Below, one piece after another: positions 45,329 through 59,660 of a DNA stretch of 64,000 nt (position 1 is the stretch's first letter; each line of letters opens with the position of its first letter). A program made the translations under genes and the position numbers. Below the pieces are notes generated by a model. The model was not told the origin of the DNA and ran no database searches. It saw only the letters and a list, made by a program, of their open reading frames with translations. The stretch is from Pyrenula massariospora (lineage: Eukaryota > Ascomycota > Eurotiomycetes > Pyrenulales > Pyrenulaceae). The stretch is from NCBI GenBank assembly GCA_021030905.1, contig JAGFMI010000013.1:1-64000 (forward strand), in the 5' to 3' direction.

Positions 45329-48080
45329 CTACCCACGCTCGGGGCCAAAAAGATCTCCCAATCTCGGCTGCCTGACATCGCTACTCGTGGTAAGAACACA
45401 TCGTTTAAAAGCATATTCCTTCCCCCTGTCATCGCTATTTGCATATGCGCTTGCTTCAATCACACCCCACTGCAGAGGGAGCAGATGTGCTTCTTTGTCT
45501 GCTTTGGGCGGATGACAGCTTGCGCTGATTGCCGCACTGCATGTCGATACCAGCGGCATGTTGGATTTCATCCTCATGAAAAAGGAGAGGCAGAAGACGG
45601 CGATGACTGTCAAAGTCCCAACACAAATTGCTAGAGCAAACCTTTTAGTGTCTTTCCGAGCAGAGGGAGAGAAATGACCTACTGATCAGAATCGCATTGC
45701 AGCTAAACCCGGTCGTGATGAAACTCACAACGTCCATGGTCAGAGGCGTTACATCGGGACTGGTGCCAAAGTATGTCTTGGTATTCACGATGAACAGGCT
45801 CTGTGACATAAGCCAATGCAAGACCGTGCTTGCGAGCATGTAAGGTGCTCCGTACTTCATCGGCAAAGATAGGAAATACGAAGAGCGCTGCATTCCAACG
45901 GGGTGTGACACACGGAGAAAGTTTCGTTTTGTTGCGTACCGACTCCACTCATATGCGACGTGGTAATTTGTGAGAAGAACATTTCCGAGGAAGTAGAGGG
46001 TCGAGATGATGACTTGCCAGTAGTTAGCCCAAAGAACATTGGAAATGAAAGCTCGTGGGCCCTGCATTGAATTAGCGTAGTCTTGATAAAGCGTTGGGCT
46101 CAATACTGAGCGTGGAATGAATGACAAATAGACTAGCGACGAAGCTTCAGCTTTACCGAAGCCCATCTGAAGGACCTCTGCCGCTGTGCCGTATCGTCCC
46201 TGGCGAATGGTGCTCCGTATTTCCAGGCCTAGTAGAACGCTTCCAGCGATGATGGTGGCAATACAGCTAGGCCGAGTCAGCACTACTCTAGCCGCTATTG
46301 ACACAACTACTTACGCTCCAAAAGTTCCGTAGAATCGAATTCTGCTCACTGACTGGCTCCATCTCTTACGGTCGAACGGCTGAGCAGTCCACTCAAAAGG
46401 CAGCTTTGACTCCCAAAAGCCATACTTTCCACGCTCCGCATCTGTCTTGGTGACGTTATGCATATGCTCTGTGTGGATGTCACGGTTTTCTAGGAAAGAT
46501 GCAATTGCGTCACCCAGCGTTACAAGTGTCTTTTCTTTTCGCATCGACGAGTTTGCAAGTACATACCACATGCATGAGCATTTGACAACGTTACAGATAC
46601 ACACAACTACTAGATCCTTAGCATATCCCTAGAGAGAGTGCATGGAGAACGAAAGCTTACTTAGCATGATAGTGTATGAATAGTTGATCTCACAATACTC
46701 TTCACCCAATCTCAGTGACATGCAGTAAAGAACTTTGTGGCCAAATTTAGTCCAATTGTCCAGTCTCTCCTGGGAGAAGCCTCCTGTCGAACATTTCGGG
46801 CCCAGGATTTCGTCTTCATCGCACCAATCCCAGTCGTCGTGCGGTCCCGGATATGGACAAGAGTTGCTGTTACAAATCATACTCTCTTGCAAATGCATTT
46901 CATGTTCATCGAAGCCTGACCCAATCCACGCGTAACTCAAGATTGACGCATTTTCTGAGCCAGGAAAGTCCTCGACTACCACCAAGAGTGTGGAGTGGCT
47001 ACCGAACATGTCGGAGTGTGTATTGAGACAATCGGATTTTGATAGTTTTTGATACCGAGCAGGGTCCAGTGCATACAACTGTGATGTGTTTGCATCGGTA
47101 GGATTCATCCCAGCGACTGGCCCTGGAGGCGCCCCGTAGAGAAATCTCTCGCTGACAACGAATTCAGGGTATGAGAACTGTGGGATTGTTATCGAGATGA
47201 CAGAGTTGTAGCTACACGAGGTCTCCGTCAGCATGACCCAATAGAAAATAATATGTACTCACACGAAGTGCAATGGGAAAGAGCTAATAAACAATAGCAT
47301 ACACACAGCCTTGTGACGCTTAGGAGCGCTTTTGAAATTCCTAAAGCTCAAGGTGCCGATCTCAAGCCACTTCTTCTTCTGATGTGCCTCGCTCACCTGC
47401 TTACGCGTAGGTGCGATGATAAGTTGCATACACATATTCGATGCTGCCAACAAAGCGGTGCTCAGTATGTTTACAAGAACATGGAGAGCCGTGTTAAGGG
47501 CCTTCGCGTACTCGCGGCTTCCTCGATGCAGAGCTGCTGATCCGTTCGATTTGGTAAAGGTCTTTCCATAGTATAGACGTAGTAAAGACGTGGCATTGAC
47601 GAGAAGCACAATCAAGGCCATGATAGACGCGATAATCAGTATGGAAGATCTCCGTGACCGAAGTTCCGTGAAGCCCTGACTACGCTTATTCAATGGATCG
47701 ATTTGAGGAAGCCACGGTTGAAACAATTCAATGTGAGCGTATACATCTGCTGTTCTCGAAAGTTCTCTGCTGAAGCTTGTGCCAGAGCTGAATATGGCCT
47801 GCGGTAGTAGATGATCAACGGGGGTTCGGACTTGATCAGTAGAACTGTTTCCGTCATCTGCTATGAGTGGCAGTCTGGCAACCTCACCATCACCTTCTTC
47901 TTCTTCTTCTTCTTCGTCTTCTTCTTCTTCGTCTTCTTCTTCAGAGCCATGTTTTGCTCCTTGTTCAGCAACAGATCGACGCAGCTCATGTCCAAAGCCT
48001 GTATCTGCCGCATCCGGCGAGAACGGAAGTTCCAGAAATCCTTGTGGGTGGACAGCCCCAGGTCTCGGACTCGCAGCCAT
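45329..48080 (-). CDS. DUF6536-type multi-span membrane protein
   Basis: Model: exons 48080-47263, 47211-46661, 46609-46315, 46266-45683 and 45630-45329, introns of 51, 51, 48 and 52 nt, 849 residues. A soluble N-terminus carries a Glu/Asp run encoded by a TTC/GAA microsatellite, then ELRSRRSSILIIASIMALIV begins the first of about seven hydrophobic spans. Later spans include ALHVLVNILSTALLAAS, VCMLLFISSFPLHF, MLIVVCICNVVKCSCMWYVL, CIATIIAGSVLLGL and ICVGTLTVIAVFCLSFF. The tail MPLVSTCSAAISASCHPP is the family's conserved C-terminal motif. The extracellular part holds several Cys. DUF6536 proteins are confined to fungi and their role is unknown. The third exon's acceptor (46610) was chosen because only it keeps frame and completes a membrane span. 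Confidence 0.82.
47893..47942. repeat. TTC/GAA trinucleotide microsatellite inside coding sequence
   Basis: About 50 bases of near-perfect ttc units on the plus strand. It lies in frame in the DUF6536 gene, where it encodes an almost pure Glu run with a few Asp. Confidence 0.9.
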
Positions 48081-49109
48081 TTCCGCATGGGAAGCGTACT
48101 AAGTAGTCATCTCATGTGATTGCGATAGTGGGGAGTGGCTCACAAACCAGGCTCTTTAGCCAGGCGAGGCCTTTTAACTTTCACTCTATTGCTAGTTCGA
48201 GAGCACCGGAGGTGGTGACCAAAAAGAGACCACAATAAGTTATAAATAGTAGGAAACAATTGCAGAAATACTCAGTTATTATTACTGGTGACATTTGTTA
48301 AGTGAAAAGTGTAATTGGAGAGCAAATCAAGGGTATGTATATGTTGAACAGAGGTGGTTAACGCGAGGTCTTGTATAATATTCCTTGTTGTTCTATCTAT
48401 TTTGGGGAGCATACGAATTTTGCTCGCGCGCGCCAAAAACGGGCATTGTTTTGGTTTAGCGCGCTTTTATATTCCTAACTTCTTCAAGAGCTTTGAGACT
48501 CAATCTGATAGGTATGTATCATGTAAGATTGAAGATCTTCAAGGCAGGAAAGGGATTAAACAATCGTTGAAAGGGTTACTGGCTTCAAATAAACCAACGC
48601 GGAACATTCAATTCAGTCCTCAGGAGGCGGAGTAGGCCAAAGCCGCCCTTGCGTTGTCAATAACTTGGATGAGGTGTATCTTCTTAGGTGCGGTCACGGT
48701 TGGATGCCTTAAGCCCCCCATCCCTAACGGGGCCGGTATCCCTTATCCGGCTGCAAATGCCCCACCAACCTGATTAATCCCGCCTTGGCCCGTGCCGACC
48801 CACGCAAGCATGTCCGGGCAGCCAACCCCGCAGCCAGCTTGGCCGGGCGCAGCGTGTGATCGTGGGGCTTGTTGATCAGCTTCCATTTTTTTACTCCCCG
48901 AGCTCAGGACGTTTGCAAATTCCGTGTCTAACACAATTATACTGTACATGATCAGACCATCTTCTCAAGCCCTGTTTGACTTGGTCAGATTTTGCCTCTT
49001 ACCGAGCATTCTTCGTCCTGTCGAAAAAGAGACGAATTCCTAAATCGTACTTCTCCCGCAAGGCTCATCCTCTGCCCCTCCAGAGCTTTCAAAAGACCAT
49101 ACCGGCAAT
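48081..49109. other. Divergent promoter region of the DUF6536 and TPI genes
   Basis: The C/T-rich 150 bases before the TPI start suit a strong glycolytic promoter. A GC-rich imperfect inverted repeat lies near 48424-48465 (gcgcgccaaaa ... ttttggtttagcgcgc). A 93-codon hydrophobic frame at 48354-48635 has no further support. Confidence 0.5.
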
Positions 49110-50267
<1,158 letters not shown>

Positions 50268-50966
50268 GATATGGGAAAGTTTTGCAGCATGGAATAGCCA
50301 CTGTGTAGCTGCAGATTAGGTGAGTGGACATGGCTTTGATTCTACTGGATTACTGAATGACGCCAGTTATTCAACTCCTCTTCCATAGCTTGGGACGAAA
50401 ATGAGATATGAAACTGAACATGAAAACAAACATTCTTATCATCAACCAATGATCTTCACCGTGGGCTGAGAGTGCACTCTTGAGCATTTGATAACGAGTC
50501 TAATTTTGTGCACTTTAAGATGAGCCCTCAAGGAACCATAGAAGATGCTCTTGATCTTGGGATCAAGATCTATATGTCTTGGTGGATCAATTATTTATCT
50601 CGCCCTTGATCGAAATTGTCTCTCATAGCTGATTTCTACCTCTAGTACACGGCGGGCGGTAGCTACTAAGGTGTTCTGTTACTGGCGTTCGTCCTGTAGG
50701 ACAACGGACAGCCGGTAAGAGGGAGGAGTAATCCACCAGCCAGACGTTCTCACCTTCCAACGAAAACGCCGATCGCTCCTGCTGATCGCCTATGGATAAT
50801 GGAAAGTACAAGTACCTCTCCTAGTGATGTTTTCTCTCTTCCCGCTCCAATCTGAGCATCCATCCATTGCATCTCATTTCTCGTATTGCTTTCCCTGCAT
50901 ACGTTACGCACCGCTTGGTCAGGCCACCCCCCCTTTCATCATCGGTCAACCATCCTTCTCGTCAAG
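50268..50966. other. Intergenic, 3' flank of TPI and promoter of the next gene
   Basis: An 8-bp perfect stem (tcttgatc/gatcaaga) lies near 50549-50568 and could fold in the TPI 3' end. No other feature was seen. Confidence 0.45.
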
Positions 50967-51632
50967 ATGGCGCCGCACCTCCGCGTGAAATCCGCCTCAC
51001 TTTACCTCCTACTCTGCCTGGCATCAATCACCATCGCCTCGCCAATCAACAACCACGCCCATGTCGAACCTCCATCCATCAACTCCGACCCTCGTATCAT
51101 CCGCCAGCCAAGCAGCCCGCCTCGCATCATAACCACCCGGGACAATTCTGACGTACAAGAACTATCACAAGCACAAGACGACCCCCCCAAGTGCATCGTA
51201 ACCGGCCTCGGAGGCATCGTCTGCATCCCAGAATCCAACGACAAGCATCCCAAACGCGAAAACCTCGGCGCAGACCATCTCACCGCGAAGCACCCACCCC
51301 CCAACGTCCACGACGCCCTCCCACACAGCGCCAGCGAAGCCCTCTACCCTCTGCCACCAGCCAGTCAGCACACCGCACGCCACAACCAACCCAAGAACCT
51401 GGATCCAGACCCTATAGAGCAAACACCAGCACACGCGCACGAGGCGCGAGCCGCACACGCAGACCAGGGCCCCGTCCACGGGGCACGTGACCAGCACGGG
51501 CTAGCGAAAGTCCCGGGCGAGGCCGGGGAGGGCGTGCGAGGTTTGGAGGAGCGGGAGCGCGGTGGGCATGGTGTTGGGGAGAGAGGTGGAAGGGGGGTTG
51601 AGAAGCGGCTTCTGGTGTGCGATGAGGAGTAG
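50967..51632 (+). CDS. Small secreted protein, His/Arg/Pro-rich, unknown function
   Basis: A single exon of 221 residues from the ATG at 50967. A clean signal peptide (LYLLLCLASITIAS) is followed by SPINNHAHVEPP. The mature chain is disordered: Pro/Asn/Asp-rich, then His/Ala-rich (PAHAHEARAAHADQ), then Gly/Arg/Glu-rich (EERERGGHGVGERGGRG), ending RLLVCDEE. Only three Cys occur (KCIVTGLGGIVCIPE and the tail), so at most one internal disulphide forms. No known domain. Size and signal fit an effector-like or wall-associated protein, but nothing more can be supported. Confidence 0.65.
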   Translation: MAPHLRVKSASLYLLLCLASITIASPINNHAHVEPPSINSDPRIIRQPSSPPRIITTRDNSDVQELSQAQDDPPKCIVTGLGGIVCIPESNDKHPKRENLGADHLTAKHPPPNVHDALPHSASEALYPLPPASQHTARHNQPKNLDPDPIEQTPAHAHEARAAHADQGPVHGARDQHGLAKVPGEAGEGVRGLEERERGGHGVGERGGRGVEKRLLVCDEE

Positions 51633-53163
51633 GTTTGCGAGCTTTCCCTGCCCAAGCTTTTCATATCCTGTTCCTTCTTGTTGACATGGCTGACCAACAA
51701 CCAACCTAGCCCCGTGGAACAACACTGCTACTACCTTGACGGCAGACTGTGTCCGGATCAGGGTTGTGGGACTGTGCCGGCTCGCCCCTCGGGCGGGTCG
51801 GTTTGAGAGTGTGCATGGCGGGTTTGGGTGGGTGAGGAGGGTGAATTGGGCTGAATGGATTGGATTGGATGGTCTTTGGGGGAATGTGAGAGGCGTAGCA
51901 GTGGTGTGGATCAGATTGTCTTTTCGTGCTATGGACGGTAGGGGATGGGATGGATAGGTGGATGGACGGCAGACAGAGAGACAGAAGGATAGATAGATTG
52001 CTGCTAGGGCGGGCTATAGAATGGATGGATGGGTGGAGTAGGGTATCGATAGAAATGCCGAATCGTTTTTGAGGCATTGATGGAGAACCCCTGTACTTCT
52101 ATCTCTACTTCTACCCTTGCCCCTATACCAGCTTTTGGGACTTTATCTATCGGATAGGGCAGCGTGATTTGACCTCTAGCCGGTGTCTGAGGGAGAAGAA
52201 GGAGGCGTTGAGGGGATCTAAAGGAGGGGAGCGAGTTCGACAGGGCTTGTTTTGTGGGCTTGGAGGAAGGGTACTTTGTGTGAGGTGGGGGGGAAGGTCA
52301 CTCAGTTAGATGTGGATTCTTGTCGGGGTTGGGTTGTTGGCGGGAGTGGACGGGGAGAGAAAGTAAGGCTAGGTGTCCGTGAGAGCTCCCTGCGGCTGTG
52401 GAAGGGGGGTTGGGAGAGGATGGATGGCGTCCGGTCCGGTTCGGTCCATTTTGGTACAGGTAGGCGATGGGATGTGGTATGTTAGTACAGTAAAGTACAG
52501 AACAGAGCACGAAGGGTATGTAGACTGAGACTTGATGTCGGAGCGAGGTTGAGGTTGGATGAGGCCAGCGAAAAATTGGTACGTCGATACGCGACCAAAC
52601 GGGCCGTAAGGGGGAGATGGGCGGGCGGTGTGTGATGTAGATACAGGATTTTGGGGGACGCGGAGAGGCCGATAACAAGGACAGAGTTCTCTAGAGGTCA
52701 AAGCAAGGAGAGCCAGTTAATAGTTAATCGTAGCATCAGCGGGAAATTTGGGCGACACGACATGTTGATGACAAGGTAGATAGAAAGTTGAGGAGCAGGT
52801 AATTGTTCATACAACAAGTCAGCTAATTATCAGAAGCAAGGACCAAGCAAGCTGTAGCCCTAGCCAGGATAGCTGAAAGAAATTCGTATGCAGAACACTT
52901 AAAGAGTAGGAAACCAGAGCGAAAGTTGCTACATGAATTAATGAAACGCATCCATCCCCTTTTGCCTCCACATTACTATTCCCACTCTTCTCTCTTATTT
53001 CCACCCTATTCCGTATCCTACCGCACTTTTGGGTATCGCGGGTATCTTTATCTTCGATGCCTTAACCTGAAGAACAAACGCAGAAAGCAAAATCGACGGT
53101 GCATGCAGTATTAAAATGGGTAACATCAGCTATCCTTCACCTTCATCACACAGCAATGTAGCT
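51633..53163. other. Intergenic with G-rich and ggat-type low-complexity sequence
   Basis: The plus strand is G-rich. It includes ggatgg/gatagatgg-type short tandem motifs at about 51950-52035. No gene is supported. Confidence 0.45.
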
Positions 53164-56012
53164 TCACGCCTTCCCGTCTGTGAGCCCTAGATCTTTCTGT
53201 TGAATCCCACCATCAAATGCCTGATCAACCTCGTTAGTAAAGCCATTGGTGTAAGACCCACTGTAGGCATTTGTAGAAGAAGATGGTTCCGTACCGGGTC
53301 CACGCACGGTGCCCTGGGCCGTGCTGTGTGGCTTGCGGCTGACTTCAGTCAGCTTGGGAATATCGGTTGACTCCTTGGCGCTGCCGATTGTGAAGACAGG
53401 AGAATCCCACTTCTCGCCCTTGGCAGCAAGGTCTTTGAATTCGGTGGCTTTGGTCGAGATACCGCCATCGAGCTTGATGTTTTTGAAGATCGAGTCGTGG
53501 GTTGTGACGGCCGCATTGACTAGCAACGAAATATCAGTACGCATGTATTTGATTGGATTGAGACCGCACCTTTGGTGTTGGAAGCAATCTGTTCAGCCTT
53601 CGCCTTCCTCTGTGTAATGTCTCGCTGTATTGCACTGACATACTGCTGGTAGATGCTGGGAGCGCTCTCAGGGTCTGCCTTAGCGGCTTCGACCGCCTTC
53701 TGCGCTTCTTGGTGAATAGCAAATGCTTGTGCATCAACCTTGCTGAAGGATTCTGCAATCTGCTTCTCGAGGATCTTTTGAATGGCAGGCCGCATGACTT
53801 TTAGGAGGATCGGCTTGGCGATACCGAACAGAAGTTTGTGGTTGGACTTCTTCACCTTGATGTTGAGGTTCTTGATAGTGACTGACACCTTGTCAACCTT
53901 TGCGAAATGCTGTCGATCTTTCTTATGAGCGGTGCTAGCAGCAATCTTGAAGCTGAACCCTTCGCCTCCGAGCATGACATCCATCACACCAGTGTCGGTG
54001 ATAGATGGGAAGCCTTGCTTCTTCTTGACATAGTAAGAGACATCACGAAGATCGAGCTGTACCCCGGAGGCGGATATCATGATCGCGTTATGACGCTTAT
54101 TGCTAATCTTCTTACGACCCCAACGGAAGTAGTTGTCACTACTAAATTCGAGTGCATTGGGCATGAGGTTGTCGCTCTCAATAACCAAGTTTTCCACCAC
54201 AGCGTCGATCATGGGATCAGAGACTTCGATACGAGGAATAGGCACGTATCTAACATGCTCGAAGATGGCTGGGATGATGACCTGGCTGACATCTTTCAGA
54301 AGATGAGGTTTGAACGCTGATTTTCCACTTTCGTCATTACCCAGGTCCAGGAAAAGTTTCTGCACAGCGTCGGCGAAAGCCTTGTTCTGTGGATCTTGTT
54401 CGAATTGACTTGACAGGAATTTGAATTCGTCAAGAATGCGATTAGTGTGATCGCGGTATCGTTCACGCAAGAGGAAGCGGCCCTTGTCATACAAAGCGCG
54501 CCATTCCTCGTTTGCGGCATCCTGCATGATGAAACCTTGGTCTCGAAGACACTTCCGAATGTATGTGTCAATAGCCTTGAACCAGTTTTTGAGCTCGGGA
54601 TCTTTTTCGGCATCGATGTAGATCTGTTTAAACGAATCGAAAAGATCTTCCGTACTGGTGGAGTTGGCGAATCGCTCGATGAGTGTCTTGAACTGAGTCA
54701 GCATGACCCGATTCTCGCCTGCGAAGCCTAGAATTCAAACGCACCTTAAGGTCAGTTTCTGCGCTATTAAGGCTTTCGTCAGTATGGGCACCTTTGACAG
54801 TCCCGGCTCCACCTTTGCCAAGATCGCGGCCATGGCCAGCATAGGTCTCTGCCAGACTCAACAAGGTCTCGATCGCTTGTTGATCTACGGAAAGTCAGCC
54901 CCGGGTTTACAACGTTGATTTGAGAAACGCACAGTCAGAGTGACCTTGAATCTCAACAACCATTTTCTTAAGTCGCCAGATCGTCTGCTCACGTCGATCT
55001 TGAGGCATTTTCTTAGTCAGATAATTCTTCGTAGATTCTCGGAATTGGTTGGCCTTCTCCTTAGCCTTTTCTTGGGTCTCATCCGGAACATTAGCTGTTG
55101 CCTGATCTTTGAGTTGATTTGCAGCCACAGCAGCTCCGGCACCAGCATCGAGATCCCCATTTGGTTGTCTATTTTGGTCTGCAGCATCTACAGCGTTGCC
55201 CGCAGCATCTGTGACATCGCCCTTGCCGAACGGCTTGTTCTTGTCGTATTGTGCTTTGATCTGTGAGCGGATATTATCCTTGGATAGATCAGGAACTTCA
55301 TGCCAGGTATTGTCTTCGGCAGCATGGTCAATCTGCGCGAGCTGATCTTCGGAAGGCTTGACACGGCTGGCTGTATTGGTGGCAGCGTCGCCGGCCATAT
55401 CTCGGATAAGGATCGACGCATCATTTACTAGATGACGACGTCAGTTGCAAAATGATCTGTGGATACCGAAGAGTCTCACAAAGCTTGCGGAATTGGCCAT
55501 TCGACAAAATCAGCGTGCCCAATGTCCTTAGCCCTTCCAATGCTTGATCGCCGTGTTGTTTGGCTGTGGCCTTATCCACCGGAGCATTGGGGGCCTTTGC
55601 GTCACCACCAGAAATCTGCTGAGTCTGCCAGATGAAGTCTTGCAGCACTTCACCTTCGTTCTTCGTGAGGAGGAGGAGTTTGGCCTGCTGAATGACGTTG
55701 CGGAGATCTGCAACCAGTTTCTGGCCCTCTGCAAAAGTGTCAGCTACAGGCGAGCTCGAGAGATGTTACATACCTTCTGAAAGCTTTGGAGATGGAGACG
55801 CAAGAGGCTTTGAGGCCAAAGCGCTATTCAGAGCGATATCGATCTGCTTGTTTGAGGGAACCTTGCCCTTGGCGAAGGCTGAATAAATGCCGTACAGTTG
55901 GAGCTTGGTGTTGATGTCCTAGTATAGACATCAGCAATGAATTTGCAACGGCTCTGAGGAAGCATACCTTTTCTTTGATCTGCGTATTTGTGGGTCGATT
56001 GACGGCAGCCAT
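53164..56012 (-). CDS. HAM1-like protein (DUF5923/DUF4449 type), predicted BPI-like lipid-binding
   Basis: Model: seven exons 56012-55968, 55918-55774, 55728-55480, 55427-54933, 54884-54745, 54692-53570 and 53519-53164, introns of 45-52 nt, 835 residues. The N-terminal half is helical and charged (QIDIALNSALAS, QAKLLLLTKNEGEVLQDFIW, RDMAGDAATN, MPQDRREQTIWRLKKMVVEI). The C-terminal half has long amphipathic strand-rich segments (RIEVSDPMIDAVVENLVIE, DLRDVSYYVKKKQGFP, VDKVSVTIKNLNIKVKKSN). These match the pair of fungal domains once called DUF5923 and DUF4449 and now HAM1 N and C. That C-terminal fold is related to BPI/LBP lipid-carrying domains. The role in this fungus is unknown; lipid handling is inferred. 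It is divergent from the DUF4211 gene. Confidence 0.85.
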
Positions 56013-57392
56013 GGTTGCTGTTGAGGTCTGTTTTCACAAGGTGGTGGGCTAGCAAAACGGAGGTGCGGAGATTCAAGAGTACAACAGATGGGGGTATCAA
56101 GAGCGCAATTGAGATACAACAAGCGACTTCGCCAATTGACGAAGATATGTGTTCAATAGTGGATAGTGGGAGGGTGCAATTGCAAAATTTTAGCGGACCT
56201 AAAAGTGTAGGTTGGTGAGAATGAAGAAGGGGAAGGCAGCAGAAGAAAGTGTCTGAGTTTTTCTAGGGCGTCACACGAAAAAGTGGCGTTGGGGAGGGGA
56301 GTCCAAAGAGTCTCGTGCGACGGCGAACCTGATTTTTGGGAGCTCTTCGCGTTGACACCGAAAAGGGCATGACGCTGGAGGTCGTCGGTCTCAGGGGGCC
56401 ACACCATTACATCACTGCGACGAAGCAGCCGCTGGGAGCGAGGATGCTTTTACCGGCGCCAATCGCGGGGGGCTCTCGTTCCGTGGATGACAGAAATCAA
56501 GCTTCAATTGTTTCTGGGCTGATGGAGACACGGAAGCGGGCTGCTCTAACCACATCAGCCCTGACTCTGCTGAAATGAGCCTCTGTGTCGAGCAATCGGG
56601 CTGGAACTTGGAGCAGCTTGCCGGGCCAGCTCTCGACTACTGAATTGGATCGCTACACCCTTGCGACGATCGGCAGATCTAGACACCTCCTCCAGCCACA
56701 CAAGCCCACTCCAATCTCAAGCATCGGCGGCCTTGCAACCAATCGCCCTCCTGGCGAGCGCGTCCCTCGCGGCTCGGGAGATAAATAGGCAAATGATTGT
56801 CATAGCGACTCCTATTGACCAACGCTTGCTAGCTCGCAGGCAATCAAGCCACCAAAGTTTTGTATATAAGACTATAGATTCTTGATTGAGTGGATGGCGT
56901 TGGAGCTGCCAAGGGGGACACGTCATGGGCATAACCGCGTTTTTTGACCCATAAGCTCTTCGGCAAGCTGTAATTATCCGTGGTTTCATTTTTTCCTTCT
57001 ACTTAAGTAAATAGATCTTTAAAGTGGAAATTTTACCCTCACACAATAATGGTTCAAATCAGAAATGACAAAAAATCATTCAAGTCCCTGAACGAAGAGA
57101 GCTTGCTTTCTAAGTCACGTGATGTCGCGTCTTCACTTCACGTCATGACGCGTTTGGCGAAGGCTTCCGCCAAGGAGTCCGCATGCCATACTCATCAACT
57201 CCGCAAGAAGCTCCATACCAGAGAGTCCAAGAAGCTGTGCTAAAGAACAATGGTCAAGCCTGCGCATTAAATTCTACCCTTTATGGTGTCAGTGGTTTTA
57301 GTGTTGGTGATTATTTCGTCATTGTTATTCTCTCATATTGTGCACACATCGTGATCCAGTCACCCACCTATCCAAATACCTGCCGTACCGCC
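56013..57392. other. Divergent promoter region of HAM1-like and DUF4211 genes
   Basis: 1.4 kb with short, poorly coding frames only. No element was recognised. Confidence 0.45.
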
Positions 57393-59660
57393 ATGGCTCC
57401 TTTGACACAGCGACGGAAACAACCACGTCAGACCCGATTGACGTTCTCGCCGCCTTCAACCTCTTCAAAGTCCAAAAATGCATATGTGCGGTATGACAGC
57501 CCAAGAAAGAACACCTTGCCATCTTCGCCATTGTCGCACAAGGATCATACAAAGTCGGATGCTGCACTAGATACGAAAACGCAGCGAAACAAATTACCTA
57601 CGCCAGAAAATTCCTCTCAGCCCGGCTTGGAGAATGATGTTTCAGGTATGGGACTTTCGCGAAACAATGAATAAGAGACATTATTAAAATTGTTAGACAC
57701 AGCTACTGCTCCTCCCGCCGGACCCGCGGGTACTCTCTCAGTCTCGCCTCACCCTCAGCCGACCTCTGATGATGATGATGAGGATGACATAGTCACTTTC
57801 TCTAGCTCCAAGCGTCGCAAAACTACTTATGTTGAAAGCTCAGGTTCAGACTCTCCAAAGACTGCATCTCCCGGCTTGCCTTCAACAGACATGGCGAGAA
57901 GAAAGCAAATTAATAAGAAGAATACGCCGCGAAGTCGCAGGTCAAACAGATTGCTAGAACGAGATAACACACTGCAGAAATCTTCTCCAAGTTCAAGAAC
58001 TTCTGTGGAGATTGTTTCACCAAAAAAACCAACAAGAACCCTCAGATCGAGCGACTTGAGTAGGCAGGGGGCGGAACCGAGCCACGTACAGAGCACAACG
58101 ATCGGCCTCGACTGTGACTCCAGCGACTTAGGAAGCGCAGAAACGAGCGGGGACGATGAAGAAAAGCTATACACGAAACCAACTCCCCGACGGACTGCCC
58201 AAAAAGCTTCGCACCAGAGAGATGCTTTTATTGTGAATGACGGACTGATCGAGTTTGAGTCAAGTTCTGAAGAAGAAACACCGCGTCAGTTCCACAGGAA
58301 TCGTACGAGGCACAATCATACTCTAGCAGAAAGCAATTCAAGTGATGGTGCCAACGATTCTGAGAGCAGTGACATTGTTGTTACACCCTCGAAGCGAAGT
58401 CGACACCCAGCAGATAACCCCAAATCCGAACCCCTCAAGAGGCGCAAATTAAAAAGCCGTCAAGAAGCGCTCGACTTAGCTGAAGATCTTGAAGACCTCC
58501 AAGATTCCGTTCAGCAAGAGACCAGAACCCGTGGTAGAGGAGTGACAACCGAGCGAGATCGTCAACTCAAGCTTTTGGACAAGCTCAAGCAGAAGCGGGC
58601 AGAGAAGACGATGCGCATTGAGTCCGATACTGATGGTGATGATCGCGGTGCTGAAGATGCTCCTAGCGATATTAATAGCAGTAGTGACTCCGTCGAAAAT
58701 CTTGCTGGCTCTAGCCGAACTACTATTCCTTCCGATTCAGAAGTTCCATCCTCGGTAGCCTCCCATTCTAGGAGACAGCAACCCCAAGATTCCAGTTTCG
58801 ATGTTCACGAGAACGATTTCGTCGTCTCCGATTCTGAGAACGACACACTCGGTGTGCCGACAGCTCTTCCCTTTGCATTCTCCCGTCACGCCACTGCCCG
58901 CCCTCGTGAACACTTCAAATACGTCATTGAATGGCTTGTGAAGAACAAAATGTCCCCAGCATTTGCCCGACAGGACGAAATCTTCTCCATCGCCTTTCGC
59001 AAAATTGACGACGAAGTCCAGGGCCATGCTGACAGCACGTACAAATCATCGGCCTGGAACAAGGATTTTGGCACCATCCTTACCGCACGGCCCGAACTTA
59101 AGATTGTCGAGATAGCCGGAAGCATCGTTCTACACGAGGTATGCGATGCATGTAACCGCACGAACCATCCAGCAACCTGGGACCTACAATTTACCGGCCA
59201 CGCTTACGACAAGCATACTCTGGAGCCCATCGAGAAAGACGAAGAAGACTCAGACGAGGCTCCCGACGACGTCTTAGAAACGCAAAGCATCGACATGCAA
59301 GGCAACACGCTCCCCTCCGAGAACATGCACTTCTACCTCGGCCGTTTCTGCGCGTTCAACGCGGATATGGCGCACAAACTATCACACTGGAAATGGCACC
59401 TGAATGACTGGCTGATGGATTTCTTGGAGACGCAGGGGGTGTTGTTACCGGAGCGGATTGTCGCGAGGGAAAAGATGAGTCAGCGGAAGAGGGAGAAGGA
59501 GGCGGAGGCGATTGTGGATGGGATGGAGGAAAATGGGGAGATGGAGCGGTTGTGGGGGGATTTTAAGAGGGACAAGGAGAGTGCGAGGGAGGGGTTAGAG
59601 GATTTTGGGATTGGTAGGGGGAGTGGGAGGGGGAAGAGGAGGGGGTTTGCTAGGGGTTGA
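57393..59660 (+). CDS. DUF4211-domain nuclear-type protein (CCDC82-like)
   Basis: Model: exons 57393-57645 and 57697-59660 with a 51-nt intron, 738 residues. The first 390 residues are disordered, rich in Ser, Asp, Glu, Lys and Arg, with several basic nuclear-localisation-like patches (SSKRRKTT, RRKQINKKNTPRSRRS) and a DDDDEDD run encoded by a gat/gag repeat. The DUF4211 core follows (about 390-600): NDFVVSDSENDTLG, PREHFKYVIEWLVKNKMSP, VCDACNRTNHPATWDLQF and FCAFNADMAHKLSHWKWHLN; the CxxC pair and His hint at metal binding. The C-terminus is a charged helix and a Gly/Arg tail (GIGRGSGRGKRRGF), typical of nucleic-acid binding. The human relative CCDC82 is little studied. Confidence 0.84.

Noticed and set aside
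48354-48635. 93-codon hydrophobic frame
   Set aside because: There is no homology signal or splice context, and it lies in a promoter-like region.
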